NCBI GenBank assembly: GCA_002869535.1 | Contig: PKUK01000008.1 | Location: 1 to 52,247, forward strand | Reading direction: 5' to 3' | Origin: Arcobacter sp. | GTDB lineage: Bacteria > Campylobacterota > Campylobacteria > Campylobacterales > Arcobacteraceae | DNA: 52,247 nt | Part shown: positions 1 to 9,605 of the stretch, piece by piece | How the letters are laid out: each line of letters opens with the position of its first letter | Position numbering within the stretch: position 1 is the stretch's first letter | Translations under genes and position numbers: made by a program | Notes under the pieces: generated by a model | Databases searched by the model: none | Seen by the model: the letters and a program-made list of their open reading frames with translations, nothing else | What the model was told of the DNA's origin: nothing

Positions 1-95
1 TTATAAGATACTGCATCCAATACTTTTATAGCTTCATCAACTATTTCTGGTCCAATTCCGTCACCTTTTATTACTGAAATATTATATGTCTTCAT
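1..95 (-). CDS. leuB: 3-isopropylmalate dehydrogenase, N-terminal fragment (cut by window edge)
   Basis: Only the first 31 codons are in the window. The reverse-strand translation begins [20 protein letters not shown], the nucleotide-binding start typical of isopropylmalate/isocitrate dehydrogenases, including the GDGIGPEI motif. The enzyme oxidatively decarboxylates 3-isopropylmalate in leucine synthesis. The ATG lies two bases after the leuD stop codon, and the AAGGAAAA ribosome site sits inside the last leuD codons, so the two are translated as an operon. The rest of the gene lies beyond position 1. Confidence 0.9.
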   Translation of the reverse strand, partial: MKTYNISVIKGDGIGPEIVDEAIKVLDAVSY

Positions 96-97
96 TA

Positions 98-598
98 TTA
101 TTTTTCCTTACCCATTTCAGCTTTTGCATAATTTATTAACCCACCTGTTTGTATCAATTCTTGCATAAAAGGAGGTATAGCTGTAAATCTGTAAGTTTTA
201 TTTTGTGTATTATTTGTAATTTCACCATTGTCTAAATCAATTGAAATTTCTTCACCCTCTTTTATCTCTAAAGACTCAGGTAATTCAAAAATTGGTAATC
301 CCATATTAAATGCATTTCTATAGAAAATTCTAGCAAAAGACGGAGCAACAACAGCAGCAACTCCTGCAGCTTTTAAAGCAATAGGTGCATGTTCTCTTGA
401 ACTTCCACATCCAAAGTTCTCACCAGCAACTATAATATCACCTTTTTGTAATTTTTTTGGAAATTCAGGATCTGCATCTTCCATAACATATTTTGCCAAA
501 TGCTCTGGGTCTGAACTATTTAAATATCTTGCAGCAATAATAACATCAGTGTCAATGTTAGCCCCAAAATTCCATACTTTACCAGTAATTTTACTCAT
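98..598 (-). CDS. leuD: 3-isopropylmalate dehydratase small subunit
   Basis: 166 aa, the usual length for the archaeal/epsilonproteobacterial type of LeuD. It pairs with LeuC to isomerise 2-isopropylmalate to 3-isopropylmalate in leucine synthesis. Visible signatures are the N-terminal GxVWxFGxNIDTDVI region, the swivel-domain motif [14 protein letters not shown] (about residues 59-72) and the [15 protein letters not shown] segment. The ATG at 598 is preceded by AAAGGAT. The gene is followed immediately by leuB. The 203-bp gap to rpoD must hold its promoter. No leuC is visible in this window. Confidence 0.95.
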   Translation of the reverse strand: MSKITGKVWNFGANIDTDVIIAARYLNSSDPEHLAKYVMEDADPEFPKKLQKGDIIVAGENFGCGSSREHAPIALKAAGVAAVVAPSFARIFYRNAFNMGLPIFELPESLEIKEGEEISIDLDNGEITNNTQNKTYRFTAIPPFMQELIQTGGLINYAKAEMGKEK

Positions 599-757
599 AT
601 TTTTAATCCTTTAAAATTAAAAAATAAACGATACATAACGATCAAGTTTTATTTTCTTTTAATAATTTTTATCTTCAAATAAAGTCGAATTTTATCTAAA
701 TTTTTAGAAAATATAGATTAAACACTTAAAATTAATAGTTATTTTAGCAACTTTGGA

Positions 758-763
758 TATAAT
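758..763 (+). promoter_or_regulatory. Probable -10 box of the rpoD promoter
   Basis: TATAAT preceded by TTTGGA, 38 bases upstream of the rpoD ATG, in the divergent leuD-rpoD gap. A start near 770 would give a leader of about 32 bases that contains the AAGGAA ribosome site. Campylobacterota sigma70 promoters depend mainly on the -10 element and often lack a clear -35, which fits here. Called by eye only. Confidence 0.55.
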
Positions 764-801
764 ATCTGACTTATCTTTCAAGCAAGGAACTTACAAAAAA
801 T

Positions 802-2670
802 ATGAGTGCAAAAGATTTAAATAAAGAAATTGAAAAATTAGCGAAAGAATATAAAGATTCAACGTTAACTTTTGAAAAAGTCATAAAGTTATTCCCTAAA
901 GCTCCATCAAGTCAAAATATTAAAAAACTAATTGCCCTTATGCAACTATATAATGTAAATATGATGACTTCACAAGAACAAGCTAAAGTGATGAATGCTT
1001 TTGAAGCTAAAAAAAGAGAAGACCAACGAAATAAAATGATTGATGGTGAGAGTAGTGTTTACGACTTACTTAAAAATAAAGAACTTTTAGAATGGTCAAG
1101 ATCTGATTCTCCCGTGAGAATGTATCTAAGAGAAATGGGTCAAATTCCATTACTTACAAAAGAAGAAGAGATAGAGATCTCTAAAAAAATAGAAATGGGT
1201 GAGGATATAATCCTTGATGCTATTTGTTTTGTTCCATATTTAGTAGATTTTATTTTAGAATATAGAGAGCCTTTAGTAAATAGAGAAAGAAAAGTTAAAG
1301 AGCTTTTTAGAAACTTTGATGATGAAGACAATGATTCAGCTGATGAAACAGAAGATAGTTCAACTGATGATTCTGAGGAAATTGAAGAGACTGAAGAGGA
1401 AACTAGTGGAAAAAAACAAAAGAAACTAGATAAAAGAGCTGAAACTATTATTGCTGCATTTAAAGTATTAGAAAAAGCAAAAAAAGATTGGTTAAAATTC
1501 CAAGCAAAAGAGACTCCAAAATCAAATGATGAACTTGATACTATAACATTCAACCTATCAACTGCATTTAAAAAACAGATTTTAAAACAAGCTCTAATTG
1601 ACTTAGGACCAACATCTAAACTTATTACAGAGATTGTAAAAGCTATGGAAACTGCTCTTAAATCAGATACTGGTTTTGATTCAGAATTAAAAAGATTAGA
1701 GTATAAACTACCACTTTTTAATGATACTCTAAAGAAAAACCATGAAAAACTTTTAGAGAATATTATTAACTTATCTAAAATACAAATTACATCTATGGTT
1801 CCAGAAGCAACTATGGTTTCTACTTATATGGAAATCAAAAAACTTTTCCAAACAGCAGAAGCATCTAAGGGTGGATTTGACTTATTACCTGAAGAGTTAG
1901 TAGACGTTTTAGAGCAAATCAAACGTGGTAAGAAAATCACAGATGAAGCTAAAACTAGAATGGCAAAATCGAACCTTAGACTTGTTGTATCTATTGCAAA
2001 AAGATATACAAATAGAGGTTTACCTTTCCTAGACTTAATCCAAGAAGGAAACATAGGTCTGATGAAAGCTGTTGATAAGTTTGAGTATAAAAAAGGTTAT
2101 AAATTCTCTACTTATGCAACTTGGTGGATTAGACAAGCAATATCAAGAGCAATTGCTGACCAAGCTAGAACTATTAGAATTCCAATTCATATGATTGAGA
2201 CTATTAATAGAATCAATAAGATTATTAGAAAAGGTATTCAAGAAAACGGAAAAGAGCCAAATGTGGATGAAATCGCAAAAGAAGTTGGACTACCTGTTGA
2301 TAAAGTTAAACAAGTTATTAAAATCACAAAAGAACCAGTATCTTTAGAGGCTCCTATTGGATCTGATGAAGATGGTAAATTTGGAGATTTTGTACCTGAT
2401 GAAAAAGCTCCAACTCCTGTTGATAATATTATGAAAGAGGATTTACAAAATCAAATTGATCAAATATTAGCTCAACTAAATGAAAGAGAACAAGCAGTTG
2501 TTAGAATGAGATTTGGTCTTATGGATGATGCTAGTGATAGAACTCTTGAAGAGATTGGAAAAGAGTTAAGTGTTACAAGAGAGAGGGTAAGACAAATTGA
2601 ATCAAGTGCAATTAAAAAACTAAAACACCCTAAAGTTGGTAAAAATCTTAAGAATTACGTAGAAAGCTAA
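802..2670 (+). CDS. rpoD: RNA polymerase primary sigma factor (sigma70)
   Basis: 622 aa housekeeping sigma factor directing RNA polymerase to promoters. N-terminal region 1.1 is about residues 1-80. Region 1.2 ([19 protein letters not shown]) is followed by a long non-conserved region holding a very acidic stretch (Asp/Glu/Ser-rich, about residues 172-206). Region 2 ([19 protein letters not shown], then the [15 protein letters not shown] core-binding and -10 melting helix), region 3 and region 4 ([20 protein letters not shown] helix-turn-helix) are complete. Start chosen at the ATG with AAGGAA upstream. A small PAS-like gene follows after six bases. Confidence 0.97.
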   Translation: MSAKDLNKEIEKLAKEYKDSTLTFEKVIKLFPKAPSSQNIKKLIALMQLYNVNMMTSQEQAKVMNAFEAKKREDQRNKMIDGESSVYDLLKNKELLEWSRSDSPVRMYLREMGQIPLLTKEEEIEISKKIEMGEDIILDAICFVPYLVDFILEYREPLVNRERKVKELFRNFDDEDNDSADETEDSSTDDSEEIEETEEETSGKKQKKLDKRAETIIAAFKVLEKAKKDWLKFQAKETPKSNDELDTITFNLSTAFKKQILKQALIDLGPTSKLITEIVKAMETALKSDTGFDSELKRLEYKLPLFNDTLKKNHEKLLENIINLSKIQITSMVPEATMVSTYMEIKKLFQTAEASKGGFDLLPEELVDVLEQIKRGKKITDEAKTRMAKSNLRLVVSIAKRYTNRGLPFLDLIQEGNIGLMKAVDKFEYKKGYKFSTYATWWIRQAISRAIADQARTIRIPIHMIETINRINKIIRKGIQENGKEPNVDEIAKEVGLPVDKVKQVIKITKEPVSLEAPIGSDEDGKFGDFVPDEKAPTPVDNIMKEDLQNQIDQILAQLNEREQAVVRMRFGLMDDASDRTLEEIGKELSVTRERVRQIESSAIKKLKHPKVGKNLKNYVES

Positions 2671-2676
2671 TATTTA

Positions 2677-3369
2677 ATGAGTATCTATGAAAATTGGGTA
2701 GAGCAAGATTTAAATCCTATTTTATCTTTCTCTTCCCAAGGTAAAATTTTATATACAAATCAAGAAGCTCAATTTTTACTAAACAGAGTAAAAAAAGAGC
2801 AACTTTATGACCTGGCACTAAAACATGCTCCAGCAAACTATGGTTTTGAAACCTCATATATAAACTTAATATTGCACAACTATATTTTTTATGCTATTTC
2901 AGTTACATATGAAAATGACAATGAAATTCATATGAAACTGTATAAAAGTACAAATGTTAAGCAAGATAAAAAATATGCACCTAAAAATGTTTCAAAAACA
3001 AATATTTTCACGCTAGTTGATTTGACAATCTCAACAAGAAAAACTAAATCAGAGATTAAATTTATCAAAAATTATGATCCATCTATTCCAGAGTTTATGA
3101 TGGTTGCTTCAGATTTTCTAAAACTTTTAAATAGTATTTATGACTCATTTAATAGTGATTGTAAACTTATAAATACATCTGTGAAGTTAAAAACAGGTGA
3201 ATATATTAGATTAGAAGAGAAGAAGTACTCATTAGTTACTATTGAAATTTATGGAGAGAACTATAATTGTGATTCTGACTTGATAAGACATGATAAAAAT
3301 AGAAGCTCTATGATTTTATCTTTAGAAAGAGATAAGGCTATAATAGACTTACCACTTATTTTAAAATAA
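2677..3369 (+). CDS. PAS-like domain protein of unknown function, cotranscribed with rpoD
   Basis: 230 aa, soluble, no signal peptide or membrane segment. The N-terminus (NPILSFSSQGKILYTNQEAQ, about residues 13-32) looks like the first strands of a PAS domain. The rest is not recognisable. It starts six bases after the rpoD stop with no good ribosome site, suggesting translational coupling to rpoD. Its last four codons overlap, tail to tail, the membrane-protein gene on the other strand. It has no kinase, GGDEF or DNA-binding motif, so any sensory role is inference. Confidence 0.7.
   Translation: MSIYENWVEQDLNPILSFSSQGKILYTNQEAQFLLNRVKKEQLYDLALKHAPANYGFETSYINLILHNYIFYAISVTYENDNEIHMKLYKSTNVKQDKKYAPKNVSKTNIFTLVDLTISTRKTKSEIKFIKNYDPSIPEFMMVASDFLKLLNSIYDSFNSDCKLINTSVKLKTGEYIRLEEKKYSLVTIEIYGENYNCDSDLIRHDKNRSSMILSLERDKAIIDLPLILK
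3356..3369. other. 14-bp palindromic convergent gene overlap
   Basis: TTATTTTAAAATAA is a perfect palindrome in which the stop codons of two convergent genes (PAS-like on plus, membrane protein on minus) interlock. Both proteins therefore end in Ile/Leu-Leu-Lys encoded by the same bases read in opposite directions. Confidence 0.8.
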
Positions 3370-3886
3370 ATTTAGCACAAAGCATTGATAGTGGGACAAT
3401 AAAAAGTCCTACTAGATAAGGCATTGCATTAAATATCCCATTGTTATTCAAAGAAAAAAATCCAAATATAAGTATTACATAACCTACTATTCTGTAAATA
3501 GATATAAAGCTACCACTACTATAAATAGTATTTTTAAAGCTATTTTGTTTAATTCTTGACTTCTCTTCTTTTATTATCTCTTTTATTTCTGAAGCTGAAA
3601 AGTCTTTTTTCTCATTTATCTCATCTTCATCGTATAAATCATAGGGATCATCAATTTTATCAATCTCATCCCTATCATTAGAAAGCTGAGCATCATAATC
3701 AATATTTTCTAGCCTTTTACTTACATTTCTTTTATATGAAAGAAATGTGGCAAAGGAGATAAATAAAGAAGATATAAATGCCACTTGTGTATTTATAAGC
3801 CATACATAGTTATTTGACAAAATACAAAAAATAACAACGCCAAAATCTATTATAAAAAATAGTTTGGCAAACTTTTTAATCATCAT
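3356..3886 (-). CDS. Four-helix membrane protein of unknown function
   Basis: About 176 aa from the chosen ATG at 3886 (3883 is also possible). The open frame continues up to 3952, but that would overlap the upstream atpZ gene by 77 bases, and the residues before MIKKFAKLF do not look conserved. Two hydrophobic segments lie near the N-terminus and two near the C-terminus, with an acidic, charged middle (DDPYDLYDEDEINEKK) that is probably cytoplasmic. It is the last gene of the hemL-ppnP-atpZ run. Function unknown. The position after an AtpZ-like gene suggests an energy-membrane role, which is only inference. Confidence 0.65.
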   Translation of the reverse strand: MMIKKFAKLFFIIDFGVVIFCILSNNYVWLINTQVAFISSLFISFATFLSYKRNVSKRLENIDYDAQLSNDRDEIDKIDDPYDLYDEDEINEKKDFSASEIKEIIKEEKSRIKQNSFKNTIYSSGSFISIYRIVGYVILIFGFFSLNNNGIFNAMPYLVGLFIVPLSMLCAKFILK

Positions 3887-4184
3887 CGTCGTTTGACTTA
3901 TCACCATATTTTGCTCTGTGGGCATATCTTGGGTCATTTTCCAAGCCTTCATACTCTTTTTGAGCTCTTTTATATGCTCTATAGATATTCAGTCCAGCAG
4001 CAGCTAGTCCCCAAGATAGACCTAACCACAAGGTCCAAGTATATCCTGTCCATTGTTTTAAGCCATAACCTATAGCAAAACCAATAAATACTGCAACTAC
4101 AATTGAAATACCTAAAGATAAACTATCTAAAGCAACTAGTTTTGACTGATGTTTTGGTTTTTCTTCATTTGTTTTATTATCCAT
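3876..4184 (-). CDS. AtpZ/AtpI-family membrane protein
   Basis: 102 aa with two predicted transmembrane helices (about residues 24-43 and 50-67) and charged ends, finishing in four aspartates. The GFAIGYGLKQWTGYTW segment between and within the helices, with conserved Gly residues, is the AtpZ/AtpI signature. AtpI/AtpZ proteins assist assembly or Mg/Ca supply of the F-type ATP synthase. No atp operon is in this window, so the link is by family only. AAGGAATTTT precedes the ATG. It lies nine bases after ppnP. Confidence 0.8.
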   Translation of the reverse strand: MDNKTNEEKPKHQSKLVALDSLSLGISIVVAVFIGFAIGYGLKQWTGYTWTLWLGLSWGLAAAGLNIYRAYKRAQKEYEGLENDPRYAHRAKYGDKSNDDDD

Positions 4185-4192
4185 AAAATTCC

Positions 4193-4507
4193 TTATTTAA
4201 GATACGAGCAACAATAATCAGTCAAAGTCTTAACTTTTATATCAAAGCTAGAATTTGCAGGCACTAAAAAAGTTTCAGTTGCGCTATATGTTTTCCACTC
4301 GTTTGAATCTTTTAATTTAACTTCACATTCCCCATCAATGATTTCCATAAGTTCAGCTGCTGCAGTTCCAAAGTTGTAAGTTCCTGGCATCATTATACCT
4401 AAGGATTTTCTTTCGCCCTCTTTATCTACAAAACTTCTACTTGTAACTTTTCCATCAAAATAAACATTTGCTTTTTTTTCTAAATCTATATTTTTTAAAA
4501 TACTCAT
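4193..4507 (-). CDS. ppnP: Pyrimidine/purine nucleoside phosphorylase (DUF1255, cupin fold)
   Basis: 104 aa, the usual length for this one-domain cupin family (E. coli YaiE/PpnP). Recognisable pieces are the VYFDGKVTSRSF start, LGIMMPGTYNFGTAAAELME, and the FLVPANSSFDIKV strand followed by the YCCSYL C-terminus. Family members phosphorolyse several nucleosides. It sits nine bases downstream of hemL in a four-gene minus-strand operon, with no obvious functional tie to haem synthesis. Confidence 0.9.
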   Translation of the reverse strand: MSILKNIDLEKKANVYFDGKVTSRSFVDKEGERKSLGIMMPGTYNFGTAAAELMEIIDGECEVKLKDSNEWKTYSATETFLVPANSSFDIKVKTLTDYCCSYLK

Positions 4508-4516
4508 CTTCTATCC

Positions 4517-5797
4517 TTAAAAACTTTTCATAATTTCATCAGCTGCATTTATACAAGCATCAATATCTTCATTTGTAATAACAGTTGAAATAAATCCTAA
4601 CTCATACTGACTACAAGCAAAATAGAAACCTCTTTTTATCATCTCTCTATGAAAAGTTGCAAATCTATCAAAGTCAGAACTACCAACATCTTTGAAGTTT
4701 TTAGGTGCTTTTTCACTAAAGAAAAACCCAAACATACTCCCTCTTACTGTTGTTTGAAATGGAATATTATATTTTGCTGCAACATCTTTTAGTCCAGTCA
4801 TAAGTCTTGTTGACTTTGCAGTTAATTCATCATAAATAGCTGGATTTGCTTTTAGTTTTCTCAAACTTGTAAGTCCAGCTGCCATTGCTACTGGGTTACC
4901 ACTTAGTGTTCCTGCTTGATAGATTTTACCTTCAGGGCTTAATTGTGCCATTATTTTACTGTTTGATGCAAAAGCACCAACAGGCATACCAGCACCAATT
5001 ACTTTTCCAAAAGTAATAATATCAGCTTGTGGACCAACAACACCACTAGCACCTGTTAAACTTGCTCTAAACCCAGACATAACTTCATCATAAATTAGTA
5101 ATGTACCATTTTCATCACATAGTTTTCTACAAGCTTCTAAAAACTCAATATCAGCAGGGATCAATCCCATATTTCCTGCTATTGGTTCAATAATAATACA
5201 AGCGATATCTGAACTATCTTCAAAACATTTTTTAAGATTTTCTATATTGTTATATTCACATAAAAGTGTATGTTTTGTTAAATCAGCAGGAACACCAGGA
5301 GAACTTGGAGCTCCACACGTAGCCATACCAGAACCAGCTTGTACTAATAGCGAATCAGAGTGTCCATGATAACACCCTTCAAACTTGATAATATCATTTT
5401 TACCAGTAACACCACGAGCTAGTCTAATAGCACTCATTGTAGCTTCAGTTCCGCTACTTACAAATCTTACTTTATCAATATTTTCATACATATCAACAAT
5501 TTCAGCAGCAAGCTCTGTTTCTAATACTGTTGGTGCACCAAATGACAAACCATCTTTTGCTGTTTTAATTACTGCTTCTTCAATATCTTTATCACAATGC
5601 CCAAAAATAAGAGGACCCCAGCTTTGTACAAAATCTAAATATTTATTACCATCTAAATCAATTAAATAAGCGCCCTCACCTTTTGATATAAAAGGAGGAG
5701 TTCCCCCTACACTATTAAAAGCACGAACAGGAGAGTCAACTCCACCAGGTATTACTTTTTTAGCATCTTCATAAGCATTTATTGATTTTTCAAACAT
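4517..5797 (-). CDS. hemL: Glutamate-1-semialdehyde 2,1-aminomutase
   Basis: 426 aa PLP enzyme that makes 5-aminolevulinate from glutamate semialdehyde, the C5 route to haem. It shows the class-III aminotransferase pattern: [17 protein letters not shown] (phosphate site), [10 protein letters not shown], the Asp in [12 protein letters not shown] that holds the PLP pyridine, and the Schiff-base lysine in [18 protein letters not shown] at 5797 was preferred over an ATG two codons earlier because AGGA is seven bases upstream of it, but only one base from the earlier codon. First gene of the hemL-ppnP-atpZ-membrane protein operon. Confidence 0.96.
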   Translation of the reverse strand: MFEKSINAYEDAKKVIPGGVDSPVRAFNSVGGTPPFISKGEGAYLIDLDGNKYLDFVQSWGPLIFGHCDKDIEEAVIKTAKDGLSFGAPTVLETELAAEIVDMYENIDKVRFVSSGTEATMSAIRLARGVTGKNDIIKFEGCYHGHSDSLLVQAGSGMATCGAPSSPGVPADLTKHTLLCEYNNIENLKKCFEDSSDIACIIIEPIAGNMGLIPADIEFLEACRKLCDENGTLLIYDEVMSGFRASLTGASGVVGPQADIITFGKVIGAGMPVGAFASNSKIMAQLSPEGKIYQAGTLSGNPVAMAAGLTSLRKLKANPAIYDELTAKSTRLMTGLKDVAAKYNIPFQTTVRGSMFGFFFSEKAPKNFKDVGSSDFDRFATFHREMIKRGFYFACSQYELGFISTVITNEDIDACINAADEIMKSF

Positions 5798-5841
5798 ATA
5801 CATTCCTAAACTTTTATTTTAAATTAAAAGCAACATTGTAC

Positions 5842-5847
5842 TATAAT
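5842..5847 (+). promoter_or_regulatory. Probable -10 box giving a leaderless tonB-like mRNA
   Basis: TATAAT ends seven bases before the tonB-like ATG at 5855, so the expected transcription start falls on or next to the start codon. No Shine-Dalgarno sequence is present between. This is inference from spacing alone. Confidence 0.4.
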
Positions 5848-5854
5848 AGACTTT

Positions 5855-6646
5855 ATGAAATACATCATTTTTGCCTTAATTTTATCAATATCTATACATC
5901 TGTTAACTTTCAAAACATTTCACATAAAAAATGATGAAGTTCAAGACTCACCATCAACATCTAAAGATAATAAAAAATCTGCTGTAAATTATGTGAGACT
6001 AAAATCAACTCCAAAATCAGTGGAGCAAAAAAAAGAAACACCTAAAAAAAGTGAAGTAAAAAAAGAGATAATAAAAGAAGTTACTAAAAAAGAGACTATT
6101 TATAAGAAAGTCACTAAAAATCAAATTGAAGTTGCAAAAAAAAGAGAAGTTAAAAAGGATGTTCCTAAAAAAATTGAGCCAAAGCCCAGTGAACAAAAAG
6201 AGGTTACGCCCAATTATGCAAAATTAAATCCTACAAAACTTCAACAAGATACTTTAGAGACTTATTTAGCAACACCTCCTGAAGATGTAGAACTTGTAGA
6301 TGAAATAACTCAAAGCTATATTAAACTTTATGGAGAAGAGTATAATTCATATACAAAAGTTCAAAAAGTATTTTTACGAAAAAACCTAAAAACAATAGGT
6401 TCAATCACTCAAAAATATTTAAGATATCCTGCTATTTCTGTTCGTACAAGACAAAGTGGTCTGAACATAATAGAGTTCATTCTACATCCAAATGGAGATA
6501 TTACTCAGCCTTTAATTACTACTTCATCTGGATATGAAGCTTTAGATAAAAATACAATTAAAACTATTGAAATTGCATATAAAGACTATCCAAGACCAAA
6601 TGAGCCTACGAAAATAAGAATCTATGTTACTTATAGGCTTTATTAA
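5855..6646 (+). CDS. TonB-family energy transducer
   Basis: 263 aa. A single N-terminal membrane anchor (about residues 2-20) is followed by a long Lys/Glu/Pro-rich periplasmic linker (about 45-130) and a C-terminal TonB fold (about 185-263, with YLRYPAISVRTRQSG and LITTSSGYEALDKNTI and ending in a YVTYRLY strand). TonB proteins carry energy from ExbB-ExbD in the inner membrane to outer-membrane receptors. No exbBD or receptor is next to it, so the partner is unknown. It is transcribed divergently from hemL across a 57-base gap. Confidence 0.85.
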   Translation: MKYIIFALILSISIHLLTFKTFHIKNDEVQDSPSTSKDNKKSAVNYVRLKSTPKSVEQKKETPKKSEVKKEIIKEVTKKETIYKKVTKNQIEVAKKREVKKDVPKKIEPKPSEQKEVTPNYAKLNPTKLQQDTLETYLATPPEDVELVDEITQSYIKLYGEEYNSYTKVQKVFLRKNLKTIGSITQKYLRYPAISVRTRQSGLNIIEFILHPNGDITQPLITTSSGYEALDKNTIKTIEIAYKDYPRPNEPTKIRIYVTYRLY

Positions 6647-6694
6647 TAAAAAACTTTGTAGAATACAAAAAAACTATAACTTTAAAAGAGAATT

Positions 6695-7615
6695 ATGTTA
6701 ACTGATAAAATACGAAACAAACAAAGTGGAATATTACTATATGGTATTACTCCACCAAAAATAAAACATACAGAAGATGAAATAAGAGATATTGCAGCTA
6801 GACACATTGAAAGAATTTCAAAACTTCCTATAGATGGATTAGTTCTTTATGATATACAAGATGAATCAGATAGAACAGATGAAAAAAGACCCTTTCCTTT
6901 TATAAAAACCTTAGACCCATGTGAATATTCAAGAACTTATTTAAAAGATTTAGAGATACCAAGAGTAGTTTACAGAGCTGTAGGAAACTATACAGAGAAA
7001 ACATTTCCTGCATGGCTAGAAATTACAAAAGAGAATCAAGTTCACTCTGTATTTGTAGGTGCTGCTTCACATAATATAAAAAAACCAATGACACTTCCAG
7101 AAGCGTATAGATTAAAAAAAGAGATTAATAATAACCTTTGTTTGGGTGGAATAGCAATCCCTGAACGACATATGGTAAAACATGATGAACATATTAGAGT
7201 ATTTTCAAAAATAGACAACTCATGCGAATACTTTATTACTCAATGTGTGTATAATCTTGAAGCATCAAAAATATTTTTAACTGACTATGCAAAATATGCA
7301 AAAGAGAATGAAAAAGAAATAGTACCAATTATATTTACTCTTACTCCTTGTGGTAGTGCTAAAACCTTAGATTTTATGAAATGGTTAGGGATTAGTATTC
7401 CAAACTATTTAGAAGAGGATTTAAAAGCTTCAGGGGATATTTTACATGACTCTATGAAACTGTGTATTGATATTTTTAAAGAGCTTTATACTTTTGGAAA
7501 AGAAAAAGGTATACCAATTGGTTGTAATGTAGAAAGTGTAGCCATAAGAAAAGAAGAGATTGAAGCTTCAATTGAATTGCTTCATGAGATAAAAAAGATA
7601 ATGGAAGAAAACTAA
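6695..7615 (+). CDS. Methylenetetrahydrofolate reductase-family protein (MetF-like)
   Basis: 306 aa, a complete TIM-barrel-sized protein. LGGIAIPERH and FITQCVYN match the MetF barrel, where such segments contact FAD and folate, and the N-terminal GILLYGITPPK resembles the MetF start. It differs from classical MetF elsewhere, so it may be a divergent paralogue rather than the main 5,10-methylene-THF reductase. AGAGAATT precedes the ATG. It faces speB with a hairpin between the two stops. Confidence 0.75.
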   Translation: MLTDKIRNKQSGILLYGITPPKIKHTEDEIRDIAARHIERISKLPIDGLVLYDIQDESDRTDEKRPFPFIKTLDPCEYSRTYLKDLEIPRVVYRAVGNYTEKTFPAWLEITKENQVHSVFVGAASHNIKKPMTLPEAYRLKKEINNNLCLGGIAIPERHMVKHDEHIRVFSKIDNSCEYFITQCVYNLEASKIFLTDYAKYAKENEKEIVPIIFTLTPCGSAKTLDFMKWLGISIPNYLEEDLKASGDILHDSMKLCIDIFKELYTFGKEKGIPIGCNVESVAIRKEEIEASIELLHEIKKIMEEN

Positions 7616-7621
7616 GTTCTT

Positions 7622-7643
7622 GCTACAGTTATTTAACTGTAGC
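7622..7643. terminator. Hairpin between convergent metF-like and speB genes
   Basis: GCTACAGTT-ATTT-AACTGTAGC is a perfect 9-bp stem with a 4-base loop that overlaps the speB stop codon. There is no long T tract on either side, so it may be a weak bidirectional terminator or an mRNA 3'-end stabiliser. Confidence 0.5.
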
Positions 7644-8480
7644 TAATACTAATTCTCGAAGTGTTTTACATGCAACTGCAGTTGAAATACCACTTGCATC
7701 ATATTTAGGACTAAGTTCAACAACATCCATACCTACAACATTGTTAAGTTTACTTAGCTCTTTTATTATATTTAGCATATCATGAAAATCTATTCCACCT
7801 GGTTCTGGTGTTCCTGTTCCTGGAAATACTGAAGGGTCTAAAACATCTAAGTCTATTGTTATATATACAGGTTTATCTTTAAGTCTTTTTACACATGAAG
7901 GCAGAGTATTATATGTAAACTTTTCTAAGTGAGTATGTTTTTTTGCCCACTCAAATTCATCTTTTAATCCACTTCTTATACAAAATTGATTTATCTTACC
8001 ATCACCTAGTTGATCATATATTCGTCTTATAACTGTAGCATGACTTAATGCCTCACCTAAATAATCCTCTCTTAAATCAGTATGTGCATCAAAATGTATT
8101 ACGTGTAAGTCATCATATTTTTTACTAAGTGCTTTAACAGGAGCTAAGGAGACTAAATGCTCTCCTCCAATCATAATTGGAATTTTATTTGCATCAATAA
8201 TTTCTTGAACATGTTCTTGAATCATTCTAAGAGCATTTTTTTTATCTCCAAAGGGTAATTCAAGATTTCCATAATCAAAAAGTTTTAAATCTTCTAAATC
8301 TTTTTCTAAATATGGACTATAGCTCTCTATTGCCCATGAATCTTCTCTCATAACATTTGGTGCAAATCTAGCTCCTGGTTTAAATGAAGTTGTTCCATCA
8401 AATGGTGCTCCAAATAAAACTGCTTTTGACTCTTCAAAATCATCTTCAAATCCAATAAAACCACTAATTTGTGCTTCCAC
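7629..8480 (-). CDS. speB: Agmatinase / arginase-family ureohydrolase
   Basis: 283 aa. All three Mn-binding signatures are present: GGEH (about residue 105), HFDAHTD (about 132-138) and DLDVLDPSVFPGTGTPEPGG (about 208-227). The FKPGARFAPNVMRE start and the length favour agmatinase, which makes putrescine from agmatine. The start is a GTG sharing one base with the rodA stop (TAGTG), with AAGGA seven bases upstream. Cotranscribed with rodA. The substrate cannot be proved from sequence alone. Confidence 0.88.
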   Translation of the reverse strand: MEAQISGFIGFEDDFEESKAVLFGAPFDGTTSFKPGARFAPNVMREDSWAIESYSPYLEKDLEDLKLFDYGNLELPFGDKKNALRMIQEHVQEIIDANKIPIMIGGEHLVSLAPVKALSKKYDDLHVIHFDAHTDLREDYLGEALSHATVIRRIYDQLGDGKINQFCIRSGLKDEFEWAKKHTHLEKFTYNTLPSCVKRLKDKPVYITIDLDVLDPSVFPGTGTPEPGGIDFHDMLNIIKELSKLNNVVGMDVVELSPKYDASGISTAVACKTLRELVLATVK

Positions 8481-9586
8481 TAAAGTTTCCTTTCAAAATT
8501 ATATAAATCCATAAACCTAAATGCTAGTAGGTTTTCTAAAATTGCGAATATTACAATAAAATTTATAAAAGAACTCCCACCATATGAAACTAAGGGTAAG
8601 GGCAGTCCTACAACAGGGGCAAAACCTATGACCATAAAAATATTTACACTCATATTTAAAAATACTAATAATGCAATCCCCGAGGCGAAACAACGCACAA
8701 CGTAATCATCGGAAAAATAGTAGTTCATGGAGAGTAGATGCAAAATTAATAATATATAAATAACAATAAGAATTAAAGAACCAACATAACCATGTCTTTC
8801 CACTAAATATGCAAAAATAAAATCACTTGTGGCAATTGGCAAAAACTTCAACTGTGCTTGGGTTGCCTCTTCTGATGATTTACCAGTTAATCCACCTGAA
8901 CCTATGGCAATAATTGATTGCTGTACGTGATAACTGGGTTCCTCTGATATAAAGTCTTTTATTCTTTGCTTTTGATAATCTTTTATTAGGTTTGTATAAA
9001 TAAAGGGAGATAGTGTTGCTAAGACAACTAAAATAGTTGCCCAAATTCTCCAATTTACTCCAATAATAAATAATATCCCATAACCTACTAATAATAATAT
9101 TAATGCTGTTCCTAAATCAGGCTCTTTTGCAATCAATATAAAAGGAATCCAAATATACAAAGAAAAGTATAAAAAATCTTTTAAATCATAACCATCACGA
9201 GGTGGTGGTCGATTTTTAACTAAATATCCAATCATCAATAAAAATATCGGTTTTATTAGTTCTGAGGGTTGAATTGTCATGGCAATACCTGGTATTTGAA
9301 GCCATCTTTGTGCTCCAAGTTTGGTAACACCAACAAACTCCACAGCAATCAATAAAGCAATACCTATCCAATAAAAAAATGGAATAATTCTTAAGTTTCT
9401 TCGCAAAGGTAAAAAGAATACACCTAAAAATAGAAAAATAGAAAGAGTAAAATATCCTAATTGTCTTTGTGCCAAAGATTCATTAATCTCACTCACTAAA
9501 TGGTAAGACAATGCTATTAATGGTATAATAAAAACTATCAAGGGATAATCAAATTGTGAAATAATTCTTTTGTCAATAAATCTCAT
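8480..9586 (-). CDS. rodA: Rod-shape peptidoglycan glycosyltransferase, SEDS family
   Basis: 368 aa with about ten transmembrane helices. SEDS-family hallmarks include GAQRWLQIPGIAMTIQPSELIKP, KEPDLGTALILL (the loop with the catalytic Asp region) and GLPLPLVSYGGSSFINF near the C-terminus. RodA polymerises peptidoglycan strands during side-wall elongation together with a class-B PBP, which is not in this window. Length and the compact loops favour RodA over FtsW. Divergent from the pseudouridine synthase with almost no gap, so the promoters overlap the coding ends. Confidence 0.92.
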   Translation of the reverse strand: MRFIDKRIISQFDYPLIVFIIPLIALSYHLVSEINESLAQRQLGYFTLSIFLFLGVFFLPLRRNLRIIPFFYWIGIALLIAVEFVGVTKLGAQRWLQIPGIAMTIQPSELIKPIFLLMIGYLVKNRPPPRDGYDLKDFLYFSLYIWIPFILIAKEPDLGTALILLLVGYGILFIIGVNWRIWATILVVLATLSPFIYTNLIKDYQKQRIKDFISEEPSYHVQQSIIAIGSGGLTGKSSEEATQAQLKFLPIATSDFIFAYLVERHGYVGSLILIVIYILLILHLLSMNYYFSDDYVVRCFASGIALLVFLNMSVNIFMVIGFAPVVGLPLPLVSYGGSSFINFIVIFAILENLLAFRFMDLYNFERKL

Positions 9587-9605
9587 AGTGAAAGAGTATC
9601 GAAAT

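Noticed and set aside
1140-2054. Open frames antisense to rpoD
   Set aside because: They are rich in Ser/Leu/Phe, as expected for the complement of Glu/Lys-rich codons, lack ribosome sites and fall wholly inside rpoD.
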